Shown here one piece after another: positions 11,968-22,999 of a DNA stretch of 64,000 bases (the first letter of the stretch is position 1; the number at the start of each line of letters is the position of its first letter). The translations under genes and the position numbers were made by a program. The notes beneath the pieces were generated by a model. The model searched no databases and was not told where the DNA came from. It was given only the letters and a program-made list of their open reading frames with translations. Source of the DNA: Lithospermum erythrorhizon (taxonomy: Eukaryota > Streptophyta > Magnoliopsida > Boraginales > Boraginaceae); NCBI GenBank assembly GCA_019722365.1, contig JADFUC010001135.1, forward strand, positions 248,001 to 312,000. Direction: 5' to 3'.

Positions 11968-12144
11968 TTTTTTTAAATTAGCAAATTAAGAAAATTATTA
12001 CATAGTATCAGAAACTACTTAATACATATTGAAGTATTACAAATAAGCGCTACAAAGAAAGTAGAATATATTGCCAATAAGAGTTGAATCCAAGACCTCC
12101 TCAGGAAACCTCTATCCTGCATGCCACTGCATTATTGAGCCATC
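11968..12144 (-). mobile_element. tRNA-derived SINE with 10-bp target-site duplication
   Basis: On the minus strand the element starts GATGGCTCAATAATGC at 12144 and ends in a run of seven A (T run at 11968-11974). A TGGCTCAATAATG segment resembles an RNA polymerase III A box, and GGATTCAACTC about 40 bp downstream resembles a B box (GWTCRANNC). The direct repeat TTAAATTCAT flanks it exactly at 11958-11967 and 12145-12154. Length 177 bp. Together these are the marks of a SINE inserted by a LINE machinery. Confidence 0.75.
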
Positions 12145-12304
12145 TTAAATTCATATTTTAAATACAAATTTTGAGGTAAATCTTGGTATTGCATTATGCA
12201 CAGTTCATTTGGATATGGTGGATTGGTGGTAGGAGTTGTAATGATAGATGTACCCACCAAAGTTAGGAATATGCCAAGGGTCCGTCGCTGCAAAGTCTCA
12301 AAGT

Positions 12305-12360
12305 TATATAGTGGTGTCGCGTGTCGCGACGCCGGTACTTTTCGAGTTTTTGATATGTCA
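12305..12360. repeat. GC-rich palindrome, possible terminal part of a hAT element
   Basis: Contains the perfect palindrome GTCGCG-TGT-CGCGAC within a TGGTGTCGCGTGTCGCGACG stretch downstream of the hAT gene. Such CG-rich inverted motifs occur near ends of hAT elements. I could not prove it belongs to the transposase gene next to it. Confidence 0.35.
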
Positions 12361-12542
12361 TATTTATATGTGATACGACACAAAATTAGTAATACTTGTA
12401 AACATTTATTAAATTCTTCCATGTTTAGAACATCAAAGAACATTCAACAATAATTAAAAGGCAAACGGTATAATTAAAGATTTATCCTGACAAACATGCA
12501 TAAAAAATAATGTCTGTCACAATCGAAAAAGACAAACAAGCA

Positions 12543-14965
12543 TCAATAATCATCATTTTCCAACTCCGACACATCTGGGTTGGTTGTATCCTGCTGTGAG
12601 TTGATCTCTTCTGAATCCTCACAACAAGCATTCTCTTTTCGCACGAGCGGTTTAAGATCTAAGGATTCTCTCCTTTGATCCAAGATCGTTATTCATTTCG
12701 GCTCCGCTCTCTACTCCAACATCAACTCTAAGCCATCATCCATCATCTATTACCTATTAATTAAGATCGAAGATATATCATCAGTATACTGGGCCGCCCA
12801 CTGCTAGATGAATCAATATCGCTCAGCACAATCGGATCAAGTGTCGCACGCAATTGATATCGCCTCTTTAAAGCTCTATTATATTTGATAAACACCAAAT
12901 CATTCAAACGACTCTGGGCAAGCCTATTCCTCTTTTCGCTATGAAGCTATAGCAACCCCATAAGAAAAATTAATGTTAAAAAACGAATTAAAAAAACGAA
13001 TAAATGTTAAACAATGAATAAGAAAAATGAATGAAAACTATATAAAATTCAATAAATCTTACATGTTCAAAAACGCTCCAGTTTCTTTTCACATCCCCGA
13101 GAACTACAAACAAGACTCAAAACTGGGCAGAGCAACTTTCAAAGGGTGATGATGCACCATAGTTCACCCACCAAGTAGCTGTCATATTGAATATAATATT
13201 AGTAACACATTAAGAGAATATAATATAATATTGAAAAGATAAATAATGTTTACCTGGTGGTATTTTAGTTCTCTGTCTAACTGCTAAAGCTCTGGAAAAT
13301 GAACCCTCCACGGATCTATATGCATTTAACTCCGCAGTAATTTTATCCTGCATCTCCTCATCGGGTATCATCTTTTGAATGCAAGTCTGAAGACCTTCTG
13401 TGATCTCCAAGTCTGAATCAATTTCTGGAGTTTTGTAAAACAAACTCGGATTAAGATAAAATCCTGCTGCATGCAAGGGCTTATGCAATTGAGTGTCCCA
13501 TCTCTTATCAATAATTGTGAAAACATCCTTGCACTTTTCTTCATTATTCATGAACGATTTCTTAATAGTGTCCTTCGCTACGTCCATGGCTTCATAAATA
13601 TATCCCATAGCAGGCTTTTGTTCCCCATCGACCATACGCAAAACACTCACAAGAGGGACAGTAAATTTGAGAACTTCAGAAACATTTCTCCAAAAATACT
13701 CTATATGCACAATTTTTTTGACACTTATCCCCACAGTTTCTTTTGAAAACTTACTTGCATACCATTCATCTGAATTAAAAAGCCTAAGCAAATTTCTCTT
13801 TTGTTCAAGAAACCTTGTCAAAGTTAACACAGCAGTAGCAAACCGAGTCTTTGCTGGCCTAACCATTTCTTTATTACTAGTGAACTTTCTCATCATGTTC
13901 AAGAGCATTGTTCGACTATAGATGTAGCCATTCACCTTAATTGCCCTTTCAATGGTTGTCTTGTATTTTGGAATTTTGAAGATATCTTCTAACATCAAGT
14001 CTAGGCAATGTGCCGCACAAGGTGTCCAGAAAAGATGCGGATACTTTACCTCAAGCAACTTACCCGCAAGAACATTCTCAGATGCATTATCAGTTGCTAC
14101 TTGAACAACATTTTCCGGCCCAATCTCATCTATGCTCTTGCTAAGCAACTCACATATCTTTATTCCGGGGCTTTTAACAAGATGATTTATCAACGGAATT
14201 CAAAATAACTCCTTGTGGAGCTGCTTCACTCAAGAAATTAATTAACACTCTCCCATTCCTGGCTACCCAACCATCACACACATCAATGAACAACCATTTT
14301 CTAGCAAATTATACTCTCCTCGACAATCTTTTTCGCTTGTTTGTTTTTCTTTCTTAAACATTTTACTCTCACTTCATTTATAAGACACGGGCCTTCATCC
14401 CCGACCATATTGGCCCAATGGCATTAATCACAACTTGTAAAGATTCATAATTGACAACATTAAATGGAAGACCAGCATCATACATCCATCTTGCGAACAA
14501 TTGAACTGTATTATCCCTAATTTCCCCGCTCTTATATTTATCGAATCAATACGCCTTTGCACCTTTTCTCTTCAAGACACTATCCCTGCTTGAAAAATCC
14601 AAATCAAGAGGACTCGCGCTGTAAGTACCACAAAGACCACTATCTATACCCTCATTCACCGTCATATTCAAATCTTACATCGAATCAAACACTGGATCAC
14701 CTTTACTAACTCTTATCTTCTTCTTTTTGTTCATTTGTTCCTCAATCTCTTTGACATTCGAGGACATTTAGGACATTTAGCCACATTTTACCGGTGTTCA
14801 GATGATGTTTATGCCGAGTTATGCCCCTTTTTAGTAATTTTGCTGCAAGAATTTAATTCCATTATGCCCTTCGGCTATGGCATAATCCCATCCTACATCT
14901 TTATCTTTCGAAGATGAAGAGCCAATTTGGGAAGATTTAGGAGCACTAGAAAAACCGGAATCCAT
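12543..14965 (-). pseudogene. hAT-family transposase gene (BED / DUF659 / dimerisation domain), decayed
   Basis: Likely start is at 14965 (MDSGFSSAPKSSQ). The N-terminal part is broken; a BED-finger-like segment ends near EIEEQMNKKKKIRVSKGDPV. The main open frame 14193-13254 (about 310 codons) holds the DUF659/hAT core: VQVATDNASENVLAGKLLE, TPCAAHCLDLMLEDI, and IDKRWDTQLHKPLHAAGF. A GT donor follows at 13253. The next exon, 13178-13063, carries the dimerisation motif (TWWVNYGAS ... KRNWSVFEH) but has an in-frame stop. A third, 12946 downward, starts LHSEKRNRLAQSRLNDLVF. The last readable end is SELENDDY-stop at 12543. The region 14200-14560 has frameshifts. The enzyme would cut and paste hAT elements; this copy looks dead, although the 310-codon core is strikingly open. 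Confidence 0.85.
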
Positions 14966-14989
14966 TTTCTAAAAATAAATAAACATATT

Positions 14990-15430
14990 CAAAATATCAA
15001 ATTAACAAATTAATCAACTAATAATCAATTCAACATATTTAACTAATATTCAAATTAACAAATTAATTAACTAATAATCAACTAATAATCAAATTAACTA
15101 ATAATCAACTAAATGACTAATAATCAAACTAATAATCAACTAATAATCAACCAATAATCAACTAATAATCAACCAATAATCAACTAATAATCAAATTAAT
15201 TAATAATCAACTAATAATCAAATTAACTAATAATCAACTAATAATTCAACTGAAGAATCTAAATCTATCAATCAAATTAATCTAATAATCAAACTAATAA
15301 TCAACTAATAATTAAATTAACTAATAATTAACTAATAATGAAATTAACTAAATAATTAAAATACAAATCAACTAATAATCAATTAATAATCAAATTATCA
15401 AATTAATAAACTAATAAACAACTAATAATC
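14990..15430. repeat. AT-rich tandem array (AACTAATAATC-type units)
   Basis: About 440 bp of short direct repeats with the core CTAATAATCAA, about 10-12 bp each, with drift. It lies just upstream of the hAT transposase start, in the leader or first intron of that gene. No coding potential. Confidence 0.8.
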
Positions 15431-15699
15431 GACAAATTAACATAAAAAACAAATGTAAAAAATGTAAAAAAAGGAAAAAATGTAAAAACAGAGGAAAAGA
15501 AAAAAAGTGGAAAAAGCAACGACACTTACTCGCCGACGCGGGTGAGGCGGCGGCGCAGGGAAAGAAAGTGGGCGCAGGGAAGGATTTCAAAGGGCGCCCG
15601 GCGGTTCGAGCTTCAAAAGAGAGCGAATGATGAAAAAAAGGAAAGTTAGGTTTGCTTTATATTGATTTATAAGAAATTGGGGAAAAAAAATGGTTACGT

Positions 15700-15845
15700 A
15701 TCCGCTGGCGCACAAGCCGCTATCACACGGGCGCTATAACAATAATAGCGCTTATAGCGGCAAACACGCAGTCGATTGGGCGCCACGCCAATAGCGGAAA
15801 TGGACCGCGCCGCGCCGCTATTCCGCTATAGCTCCGCTTATTCAT
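15700..15845. repeat. Subterminal ATAGCG/CGCTAT repeats of the hAT element
   Basis: In about 120 bp the motif GCTAT occurs four times and its complement ATAGC four times, mostly in the form CCGCTAT or ATAGCGG. The region is strongly GC-rich in an AT-rich surrounding. Clustered short motifs near the ends of hAT elements serve as transposase binding sites in known family members; that role here is inferred from position. Confidence 0.55.
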
Positions 15846-15860
15846 AACAAATGTACCCAC

Positions 15861-17290
15861 AAAGAGTCAAGTACTATGTCCCACATTCTCATACAACCAT
15901 TTAACGGTATCAATTTAGTCGTAGTCCGACTGTGAGTTGATCGTATACATATATTGTTTTTGACTCTGTGGAACCCTAAAAATAATATTCGTCTCAATTC
16001 AAAACGAAAAAGAAATTCCACCTAGTTTGGCAAGAAATAGAGAGTACTCTACTCAACTTGACTAGACTTGGGTTTTAGTTGTCTAATTTGAGTGAATGGA
16101 CGAATAGTTGATTCACATTATTACTTTACTTTTTATTCAATATACTCCGTATAATATTTTCGAGCATGAAAATTCAAATAGATCGAAGTTTAAAACTAAT
16201 GTTTAATTCGACGACATCTATGAAATGTAGAAGTTTTCGTGGCTAACGTTAACTCACCTGGGCAACCTAACTCCAACCGCCTAAATCCTAACCAATTCAA
16301 CGCAATCCATGACCAACACATTTTTGTTTATCCAAGACGTGAGAACGGGAGAAATATCATAACCGCCACATAATTAAGTGGCTTAATATTTGATCGCTCA
16401 TGCCCCTCTCTCTCAACCTACTCTCAACCCTAGCCTCTATCTTTTTCCTTAAAATAATCTTCTAGGGTAGGATAACTATCATTTTGATTTTCTTGTTTTA
16501 TTTTTAATTTTCTTTATACATTTTTGTGTAATTTTTTTACACATTTTTGTATAATATTTTTTTTTCTATTTTCGTTAATAAGATTGATACTTCTTCTTCA
16601 ATTTATTCATCCAATTGAAACATACTTTATGAATATGCAACCGATACTTTACAAGAAAGTGGTTGAAGGATTATTCTCGGGATGTCGAATGTCCAACCAT
16701 CGTAAGCATTCGAGACTTGGAGATGTGGAGCTTAATTGGATTAATAATAGATTTTACAAATTGTCGGGTATTGTATTTTCTTTGGGTAGAGATTTCGATT
16801 TGTAATCTATCGATATATAACTGATTAGTTATTTCAATTTGACTTCAATTTCATTTGATGTATATGCGGTTCCTAAGTCAATCAGATCCGTAGTGAATTT
16901 ATATTACGAATATCAATCACGATTTAAAATAAAAAACATGTTTTTGTTTAGTTCTAACAAAATTTTAACAAAAATAGGTATGAGAGGGTGATTTGAAAGG
17001 AACAATACATTAGGGGAGAAATTGAATGGATGACAATACCTTAAGGTTGTATGAATAAAAATAGCTAGCCTAAATTCTAAATCATTACATTCTAATGAAA
17101 TGAGACAAATATGACATACCAAAAGTACAAGAAAAAAAAGACAAATATAACACGAAGAAAATAAACCAACAATCGATACTACTTCAATATATTTATTTAT
17201 TAAAAAATTAAAAAAAATAATACTCATACATGGTCATCAATGTAGCAACTAATTAATTTTCTTAAGTTGATCAAATAATGAAATTATTAA
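15861..17290. other. Intergenic spacer
   Basis: AT-rich DNA between the hAT element and SNE. The 93-codon frame at 16524 starts in a T-rich, phenylalanine-rich stretch and has no recognisable domain. I see no gene. Confidence 0.5.
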
Positions 17291-17797
17291 TTAAACCATA
17301 GAATAGAGGAACATGAGTGACGACGGCGCCGCTACTTTCCGATCACCATTTCCCGTTCCGACCTTTGCACCACCACCTCCATTACCAATCAACATTCTTT
17401 CATAATAATCAACACAAAAGAGTGACAATGAGAGCTCCAATTCTTGACGAGTCCACCACACTCCATTATCATGATGATGGTACATTAGTCTTGACCGCCG
17501 CCGTCGAAGGAGGAGGGGACGGACGCATAGCATGTAGAGGCGACGGTAGCCACCTAGTGCATGGACAAGGGGCTTGAGGGCTAGGGGTAGTTGTGGCGGA
17601 GGAGAGGCGGAGATGGAGGGGTAGTGGTGGCGGAAACATAGGTGTTCCCATAAAGAATCATTCATAGTAATGGAACACCATAATCTACACACACAAGAAG
17701 CAACCCCAAGTGAACGATCATCTAATCTCTTCATTATTTCAATGAGGATGTCCATGTTGTCATTGATGTTAAACTTATCAACTTTGTCACCTACCAT
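17291..17797 (-). CDS. SNE: F-box protein SNEEZY-like (SLY1/GID2 family)
   Basis: Intact single-exon gene of 168 codons. Residues about 10-55 form the F-box (MDILIEIMKRLDDRSLGVAS, then CVCRLWCSITMNDSLWEHLC), which binds SKP1/ASK in an SCF ubiquitin ligase. The middle has the ALGGYRRLYMLCVRPLL segment and the C-terminal part WWTRQELELSLSLFCVDYYE. Both are typical of SNE, the paralogue of SLEEPY1 in Arabidopsis; this family recruits DELLA proteins in gibberellin signalling. A proline/leucine-rich stretch follows the F-box, and a glycine-rich run (GNGGGGAK) lies near the end. Length is close to the family norm, and no intron is expected. The start has an upstream TATA sequence. Substrate range is not visible from sequence. 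Confidence 0.87.
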   Translation of the reverse strand: MVGDKVDKFNINDNMDILIEIMKRLDDRSLGVASCVCRLWCSITMNDSLWEHLCFRHHYPSISASPPPQLPLALKPLVHALGGYRRLYMLCVRPLLLRRRRSRLMYHHHDNGVWWTRQELELSLSLFCVDYYERMLIGNGGGGAKVGTGNGDRKVAAPSSLMFLYSMV

Positions 17798-17852
17798 TAA
17801 TATTTTTTTTTGTAGAAATTGGATTTTTAGTAGGTTGCTGCATGCAATGTTG

Positions 17853-17872
17853 TGTGTATATATATATAACGA
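17853..17872 (-). promoter_or_regulatory. Probable TATA box of SNE
   Basis: A TATATATATA run lies about 60-75 bp upstream of the SNE start codon on the minus strand. This is a little close for a long 5' leader but is the only TATA-like element nearby. Function is inferred from position. Confidence 0.4.
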
Positions 17873-18984
17873 AGGATTTTTGAATGTGTTTTTGTCGTTG
17901 GGATTCGATGTATTTGATCCTAACGTGGGTCATCCCGTTATCATGCCTAATCTCCAAATTTATGTATGTTAATGTTATCATCATAAAATAATACATCGTT
18001 TCTTGATAATAATCTACTTGTTCCTTGTTTTAGTTTAGTGTAATATAGTGTTACTCGTCACCACTAATGTAAATAACTAAAAATTACTCATTTTTTATCA
18101 TTATAATAAATGATTATATGATAACTAATAAAATGTTATTTATCTTACTGTATAATAATATTATTATTACTCACTAATAACGCATATGTTACTCATGAAT
18201 ATTGAGTATATATATGAAACTTACAAATAATTGAGGTTGAGCAACATTATTCACGACGTTAGAAAATAGGGAATTCCAAAATGAATTTTTACATATATCC
18301 TGGAAAATATATTAATATGATCATAAAATAGATCTTAATATAATTTGAAAGAAATTATGAAAATATCAAATATATTATGTTTCATCATTATATTTTGGAC
18401 TAAATAATTAAAAATGTATTGGTTGATGTGTTGTTTGACTTATTAGAGATGGTACTTAAATATTCGTTTTCAACTTTTTAATGGTTGTGTACGTAGTCTG
18501 TGTTTGATTACAGTGAGGTAAGAAATCTAGGGAGAAAGAGTCAAAGAGAAAGGAAGGTATCAAGTAGATGAGGAGAAGATGACAAAGGGAAAATGGTGAA
18601 AGGTGAAAACTGTAACCGAGGGACTCTTAAAGATTTGTGTAAAGAAATGTATCAATTTTGGGTGAAAGTAAAAAAATATTGTTTGTTGTTTTTGTTGTTT
18701 ATATGTGTGTAGTTGAAATGAATGATCTGTATGAAGACTTTAATGTAGATGTTGGACATTTTAGCCTCTCTTGTGATCCGTGATATCTAAATATGAACGT
18801 TACATTGAGGCATTGAGTTTAGTGCTCTTGCTCCACATAAGTATTTATTTATATGTAATTGTAATTATGGGAGTATATACTTGGTTACTACTCCGCCTTT
18901 CCGTTTATATATACTTATCCTCATAGTTCAATATTTTTCTTTTTAAAATTAATTGATATTTTCATTTTTAATATATGTTTTGGT
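17873..18984. other. Intergenic spacer and SNE upstream region
   Basis: AT-rich sequence with no supported gene. It should contain SNE upstream control sequence. A fragment near 18870-18905 with GGGAGTATATAC and ACTCCG resembles pieces of Stowaway-type elements but has no paired ends. Confidence 0.45.
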
Positions 18985-19854
18985 TATATGTTCAAGTTGG
19001 TGCGTAGATTGTTAGTCGAGTTTTTACGAAGAAGTGTAAATCATAACGGTTGGCATTTGATTGTTGGCACGGATAATCATTTATTATCTGCGAGCAAGCT
19101 GATAAAAGCAGTGGGAGCCATTGGTGTGCCAGCTACAGATTTGTTCGAAGATATGCGATGTGAAGATCTTGGTGATTTGTTGAAAGATCTCGAAAAGATA
19201 TTGGCCAGTCGAGTTGTTAAGATTTGGCACAGATGTTGAATTCGGTAGGGACTCGTGTGTTTATGGAAATGTTTTTCATCTCATATCAAACACCTTGCCT
19301 TATTGAAGGCCGAAGCCCTAGAGTGCCTACACTATATAAAGACGTTGATATCCAAGAATCAAAGTGCGCCTCATATATTAGTTTTCTTACACAAAATTCC
19401 TGCATTCTTGAGAGCAAGCAACGAGTGTTTAGAGTAGGTCATTTGTGTTAGAAGAACTCTCTAAACTTCTAACTAATGTACGATTTATTATGACACTACG
19501 TTGTAACAATCCTTGAGAGTTTTTTTACTTAAATAACCATTGTAAATTGGCTTATTTGGGAGAGTGTCGGCGTGAAAGGGTATAAAGAGATAGAGAGGGA
19601 GCACAGTACCGGAAGCTGAAGTGGAGTAGAGTAGGAGGCGGAGAAGAAAATCTAGAATTATTCGTGTAAGACCTTGCTTGTGCTCTTCATCGTCATGGTG
19701 GAAACCATGCAAGGCGAGCTACCCCCGGACTGGGTGCTACGTTGACACCGAGGCGGGTTACCCCTTGTCGTGTGTTATTTTTGTTTAAATTAACAACTTT
19801 TTATGTCGGTGTGTTGGTTTGACAACTGGTTGGGTAGTCGGAGTTTACACTTTC
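18985..19854 (+). repeat. 5' LTR of the SIRE-like element
   Basis: Shares long blocks with 28118-28730 (GATCTCGAAAAGATATT, GTTGTTAAGATTTGG, CACCTTGCCTTATTGAA, CTCATATATTAGTTTTCTT, GAGAGTGTCG, TTGGTTTGACAA) and its first part with 26655-26850 (GGCATTTGATTGTTGG-like, GTGAAGATCTTG). It ends TTTACACTTTCA just before the primer-binding site. It contains an open 83-codon frame at 18988-19239 that I regard as fortuitous. Confidence 0.75.
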
Positions 19855-19857
19855 AAT

Positions 19858-19869
19858 TGGTATCAGAGC
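19858..19869 (+). other. Primer-binding site (initiator tRNA-Met type)
   Basis: TGGTATCAGAGC, the exact copia-element complement of the 3' end of plant initiator tRNA-Met. It sits three bases after the 5' LTR. Confidence 0.9.
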
Positions 19870-19907
19870 GGGCACTCGACACACAAAGTGAAATCTAGGT
19901 GAACTTA

Positions 19908-21450
19908 TGGACGACATCAAAGAGGGAGGCTCCATAACCGACCTGATCTTGGATGGTACCCATTATCCTTCTTGGAAATGCCTTGATGACTACCTTTTTG
20001 AAATCTGTTGACACTAAGACATGGAAGGCTATACTCACTGGATGGACACCTCCAACTCAACAGAATGTTGCTTGTTGTTGTCAAACAAGAAGTAGATTGG
20101 ACTGTTTTTGAAGAGGACATATCCATGGTAATAACAAGGCTTTGAATGCTATATTTTGAGTTGTGAATGCTGAAGTGTTCAAGATGATCAGCTCCTGTAC
20201 TATAGCTAAGGAGGCATGGGAAGTGCTAGAAACTGTATATGAAGATACTCAAAAGGTAAGGGTGTCCAGACTATAGCAGCTGACCACCAAATAGGAGACC
20301 CTTCGAATGGAAGAAGATGAGACAATTGCAACCTACAACTCAAAAATCAAAGGCATAGCAAATGAATCATTTGCTCTTGGAGAAACTATGAACAATGAAA
20401 ATTTGGCCGAGGAAGGTGCTAGAACCCTCTAGCGTTTTGCTCCGCAAGGTAACAAGCGTGAAGAAGCCCAAAACTTGACCACAATGAGATTGGATGAGTT
20501 GATAGAAAATTTCACTACTTTTGAGATGACTTTTGAACCCACGGAAACTGGAAAGAAGAAAGGAATATCTTTGAAAGCTAACTGTGAAGGTGAAGAAGGA
20601 GGAGATCTGGCAGAGACTGTGAGTCTACTTGCACAACCATGAAGAGAATCAATAGAAGCCACATATAGGAGAAACCTTACCGATTAGTATGACAACCGGA
20701 GTGAAGCCGGTGGGTAAAAGAATCAAAGAATTTGAGGATCAAATGGGTAAGTGTCCAGAGAATAGATCTAGAGGAATTCAATGCATTGAGTGTGAAGGTT
20801 TTGGACATACTCTGAGTTGAGTGTCTAATTAACAATCCAAAACATTCATCACCTTTATCGCTTGAGGATACGGATGAAGATGAAGGGGAGACCACAATGA
20901 GACAAACTTTGTAGCCTTCACAGCCCAAATCCAAACAAGTATCACTTTTCGATGCACTGTCGACAAGCTGCGATCTTACGACCTACCAAGCGATGATAAA
21001 GGAGAAGCGTGAAGAAGAGCTGGTAGCAAATTATCAGATGTTGTTTGATAAAGGGTCAGAACTCACTCAAGCATATACATGAAAGGAGGCTGAGAGAAGT
21101 GAACTGTAAAGGAAAAAGCTCGATTTGTTCAAAATTATGGAGAAGTAGAGAAATGAAATTCTAGAAAACAAGATTATGGAGTTAACTGAAGGAATCAAAA
21201 TGATGAATCCTAGTACAACTATTCTGGAGGAGATACTCTTACAAGAAAAAAGAAGTGGAGACAATTCTGACATCAGATTTGTAGATAAAGGCTATAAGAT
21301 GAATCAAAAGACACCTGTTAGGACTTGGGTTGCAGCTGGTACTATTCCTATCAAATTTAGGTGGACATGTTATCATTGTAAAAAGAGGGAACATATAACA
21401 CCATATTGCTACAAGATTTATGGGAGAGGAAGAAGCAAGTTCTCTCAACC
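19908..21450 (+). pseudogene. SIRE-like gag remnant
   Basis: Begins MDDIKEGGSITDLILDGTHY with WK following, the usual start of copia gag (UBN2 type) where the chain must pair a G-x-N/H-Y-x-x-W motif. Further pieces are WKAILTGWTPPTQ, TIAKEAWEVLETVYEDT and MEEDETIATYNSKI, interrupted by stops. At about 21368-21412 there is an intact CX2CX4HX4C zinc knuckle (CYHCKKREHITPYC). It is the former capsid and nucleocapsid gene, now with several stops. Confidence 0.75.
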
Positions 21451-21479
21451 CAAAGTGCAGTGGGTGAGGAAGAACCCAA

Positions 21480-22510
21480 TTACGAGTCATGTTGTTTTTA
21501 CCTCTTTAAAAGCAACAACTTGGAGAAGGTGGTACTTTGACAGCGGATGCTCCAAGCATATGACTGGTAATAAGTCATACTTATCCTAGATAGAGAAAGT
21601 CAAAGGTGATTTTGTGCCTTTTGGAGGGGGAAAAAGGAAGGATAGTTGGAAAAGGCAAGATGAGTGTTGAAGGTTTGCTTGCTTTAGAGGGTGTTTTACT
21701 GGTAGAAGGGCTTACTGCTAATGTAATTAGTGTAAGTCAATTGTGTGATAATGGTATGAAGGTTGCTTTTAGCAAAGAATCATGTTGTGTAAACAATTCA
21801 AGTAATGAAGTAGTTATGAAGGAACCAGATCGATTGACAACTGCTATCTTTGGACACCTCACAAAGACTTGATAGGTAGAGTTCAAGAAGAAGCTGAAAT
21901 GATCAAACACATTACAGGAACATCCAACAATTGATAGCCAAGGAAGCTGTTAGGAGTTTACCAAAGCTGGTCATCAAAGAAAAAATCTGTGGGGAATGTC
22001 AAATTGGGAAGCAGTCCAAAGTGTCACACCAATTGTTACAATAGGTGGTCACTACCAGAGTGCTCGAGTTACTACATATGAATTTAATGGGACCAATGCA
22101 GGTGGAAAGTATAAGAGGTAAGAAGTATGTTTATGTGTAGATGATTTTCTAGATACACGTGGATTGAGTTCATTAGGGAAAAGTATGATGAGTTTGAAGT
22201 CTTTAAGTAGTTGGCCATCCAAATTCAGAGAGAAAAGGAAGTGAGAATTGTAGCTATACAAAGTGATCATGGGAAAGAGTTTGAGAATTCCAAATTTTAT
22301 AATTTATGTAGTGAGGAGGGCATCAAACATGAGTTTTCAGCTCCTATCATCCCACAACAGAATGTGATTGTTGAAAGAAAAAATAGAACACTTCAAGAAA
22401 TGGCGGTGAGCTACGTACTAAGGAGATTCTGTGAGAATTCTGGTGAAGCAAGCGTCGACAACATATCCTATGATTACCTTGGACTTGGAATAATGCTACC
22501 TCATGAAATA
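21480..22510 (+). pseudogene. SIRE-like protease and integrase remnant
   Basis: The protease site is WYFDSGCSKHMTG at about 21532-21570 with D-S-G preserved. GAG-pre-integrase sequence follows (GLTANVISVSQLCDNGMKV, about 21709-21765), then the core: LLHMNLMGPMQVESI near 22070, and the run IVAIQSDHGKEFENSKFYN (about 22247-22305) with the second catalytic aspartate. APIIPQQNVIVERKNRTLQE (about 22337-22400) carries the catalytic glutamate of the DDE triad. The intervening frame shifts show it is dead. Confidence 0.75.
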
Positions 22511-22999
22511 TGAAGTGGGAGAAGGCCAAACTTGACATATTTTTATATTTTTGGCAGTGGTTATTATATCTTGGTTGACAGGAAACAAGGACAGAAATTT
22601 GATATTAAAAGTGAATGAAGCCATCTTTGTGGAATATTCGGGAATAACGAGAGGCGAGGGTGTCTGATAAATGAACACATGTGATCATGGAATCTATTAA
22701 TATCCAGTATTAGATCGAGATATATCTCTGAAGATGAAGAGAACAGGCCCATTATGCAACTGATCGATACCCGATCAATTATTCGCGGAAGAAGATATGC
22801 ATATTAGCACTGCTTTGAGAATGGCGATGAGATTGAACATTTGCTCGGATTAGGTAGAATCATCTGACCAATAATATTATTGGACAACTTGACTAGAGAG
22901 TTAAGCCACGGGAAAGAAAGACAAAGTTGATTACAAAAAGATGATAGGACTACTTGAAGAAAGCATTAGCTTTATTTCCAAGAAAGCCAAAGATGTGAA

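Noticed and set aside
12196..12453. 85-codon plus-strand frame near the hAT gene end
   Set aside because: Crosses the GC-rich palindrome and has no family resemblance; chance frame.
13471..13921. Plus-strand frames of 91 and 84 codons
   Set aside because: Shadows of the hAT transposase core on the other strand.
17317..17577. Plus-strand histidine-rich 86-codon frame
   Set aside because: Antisense shadow of SNE.
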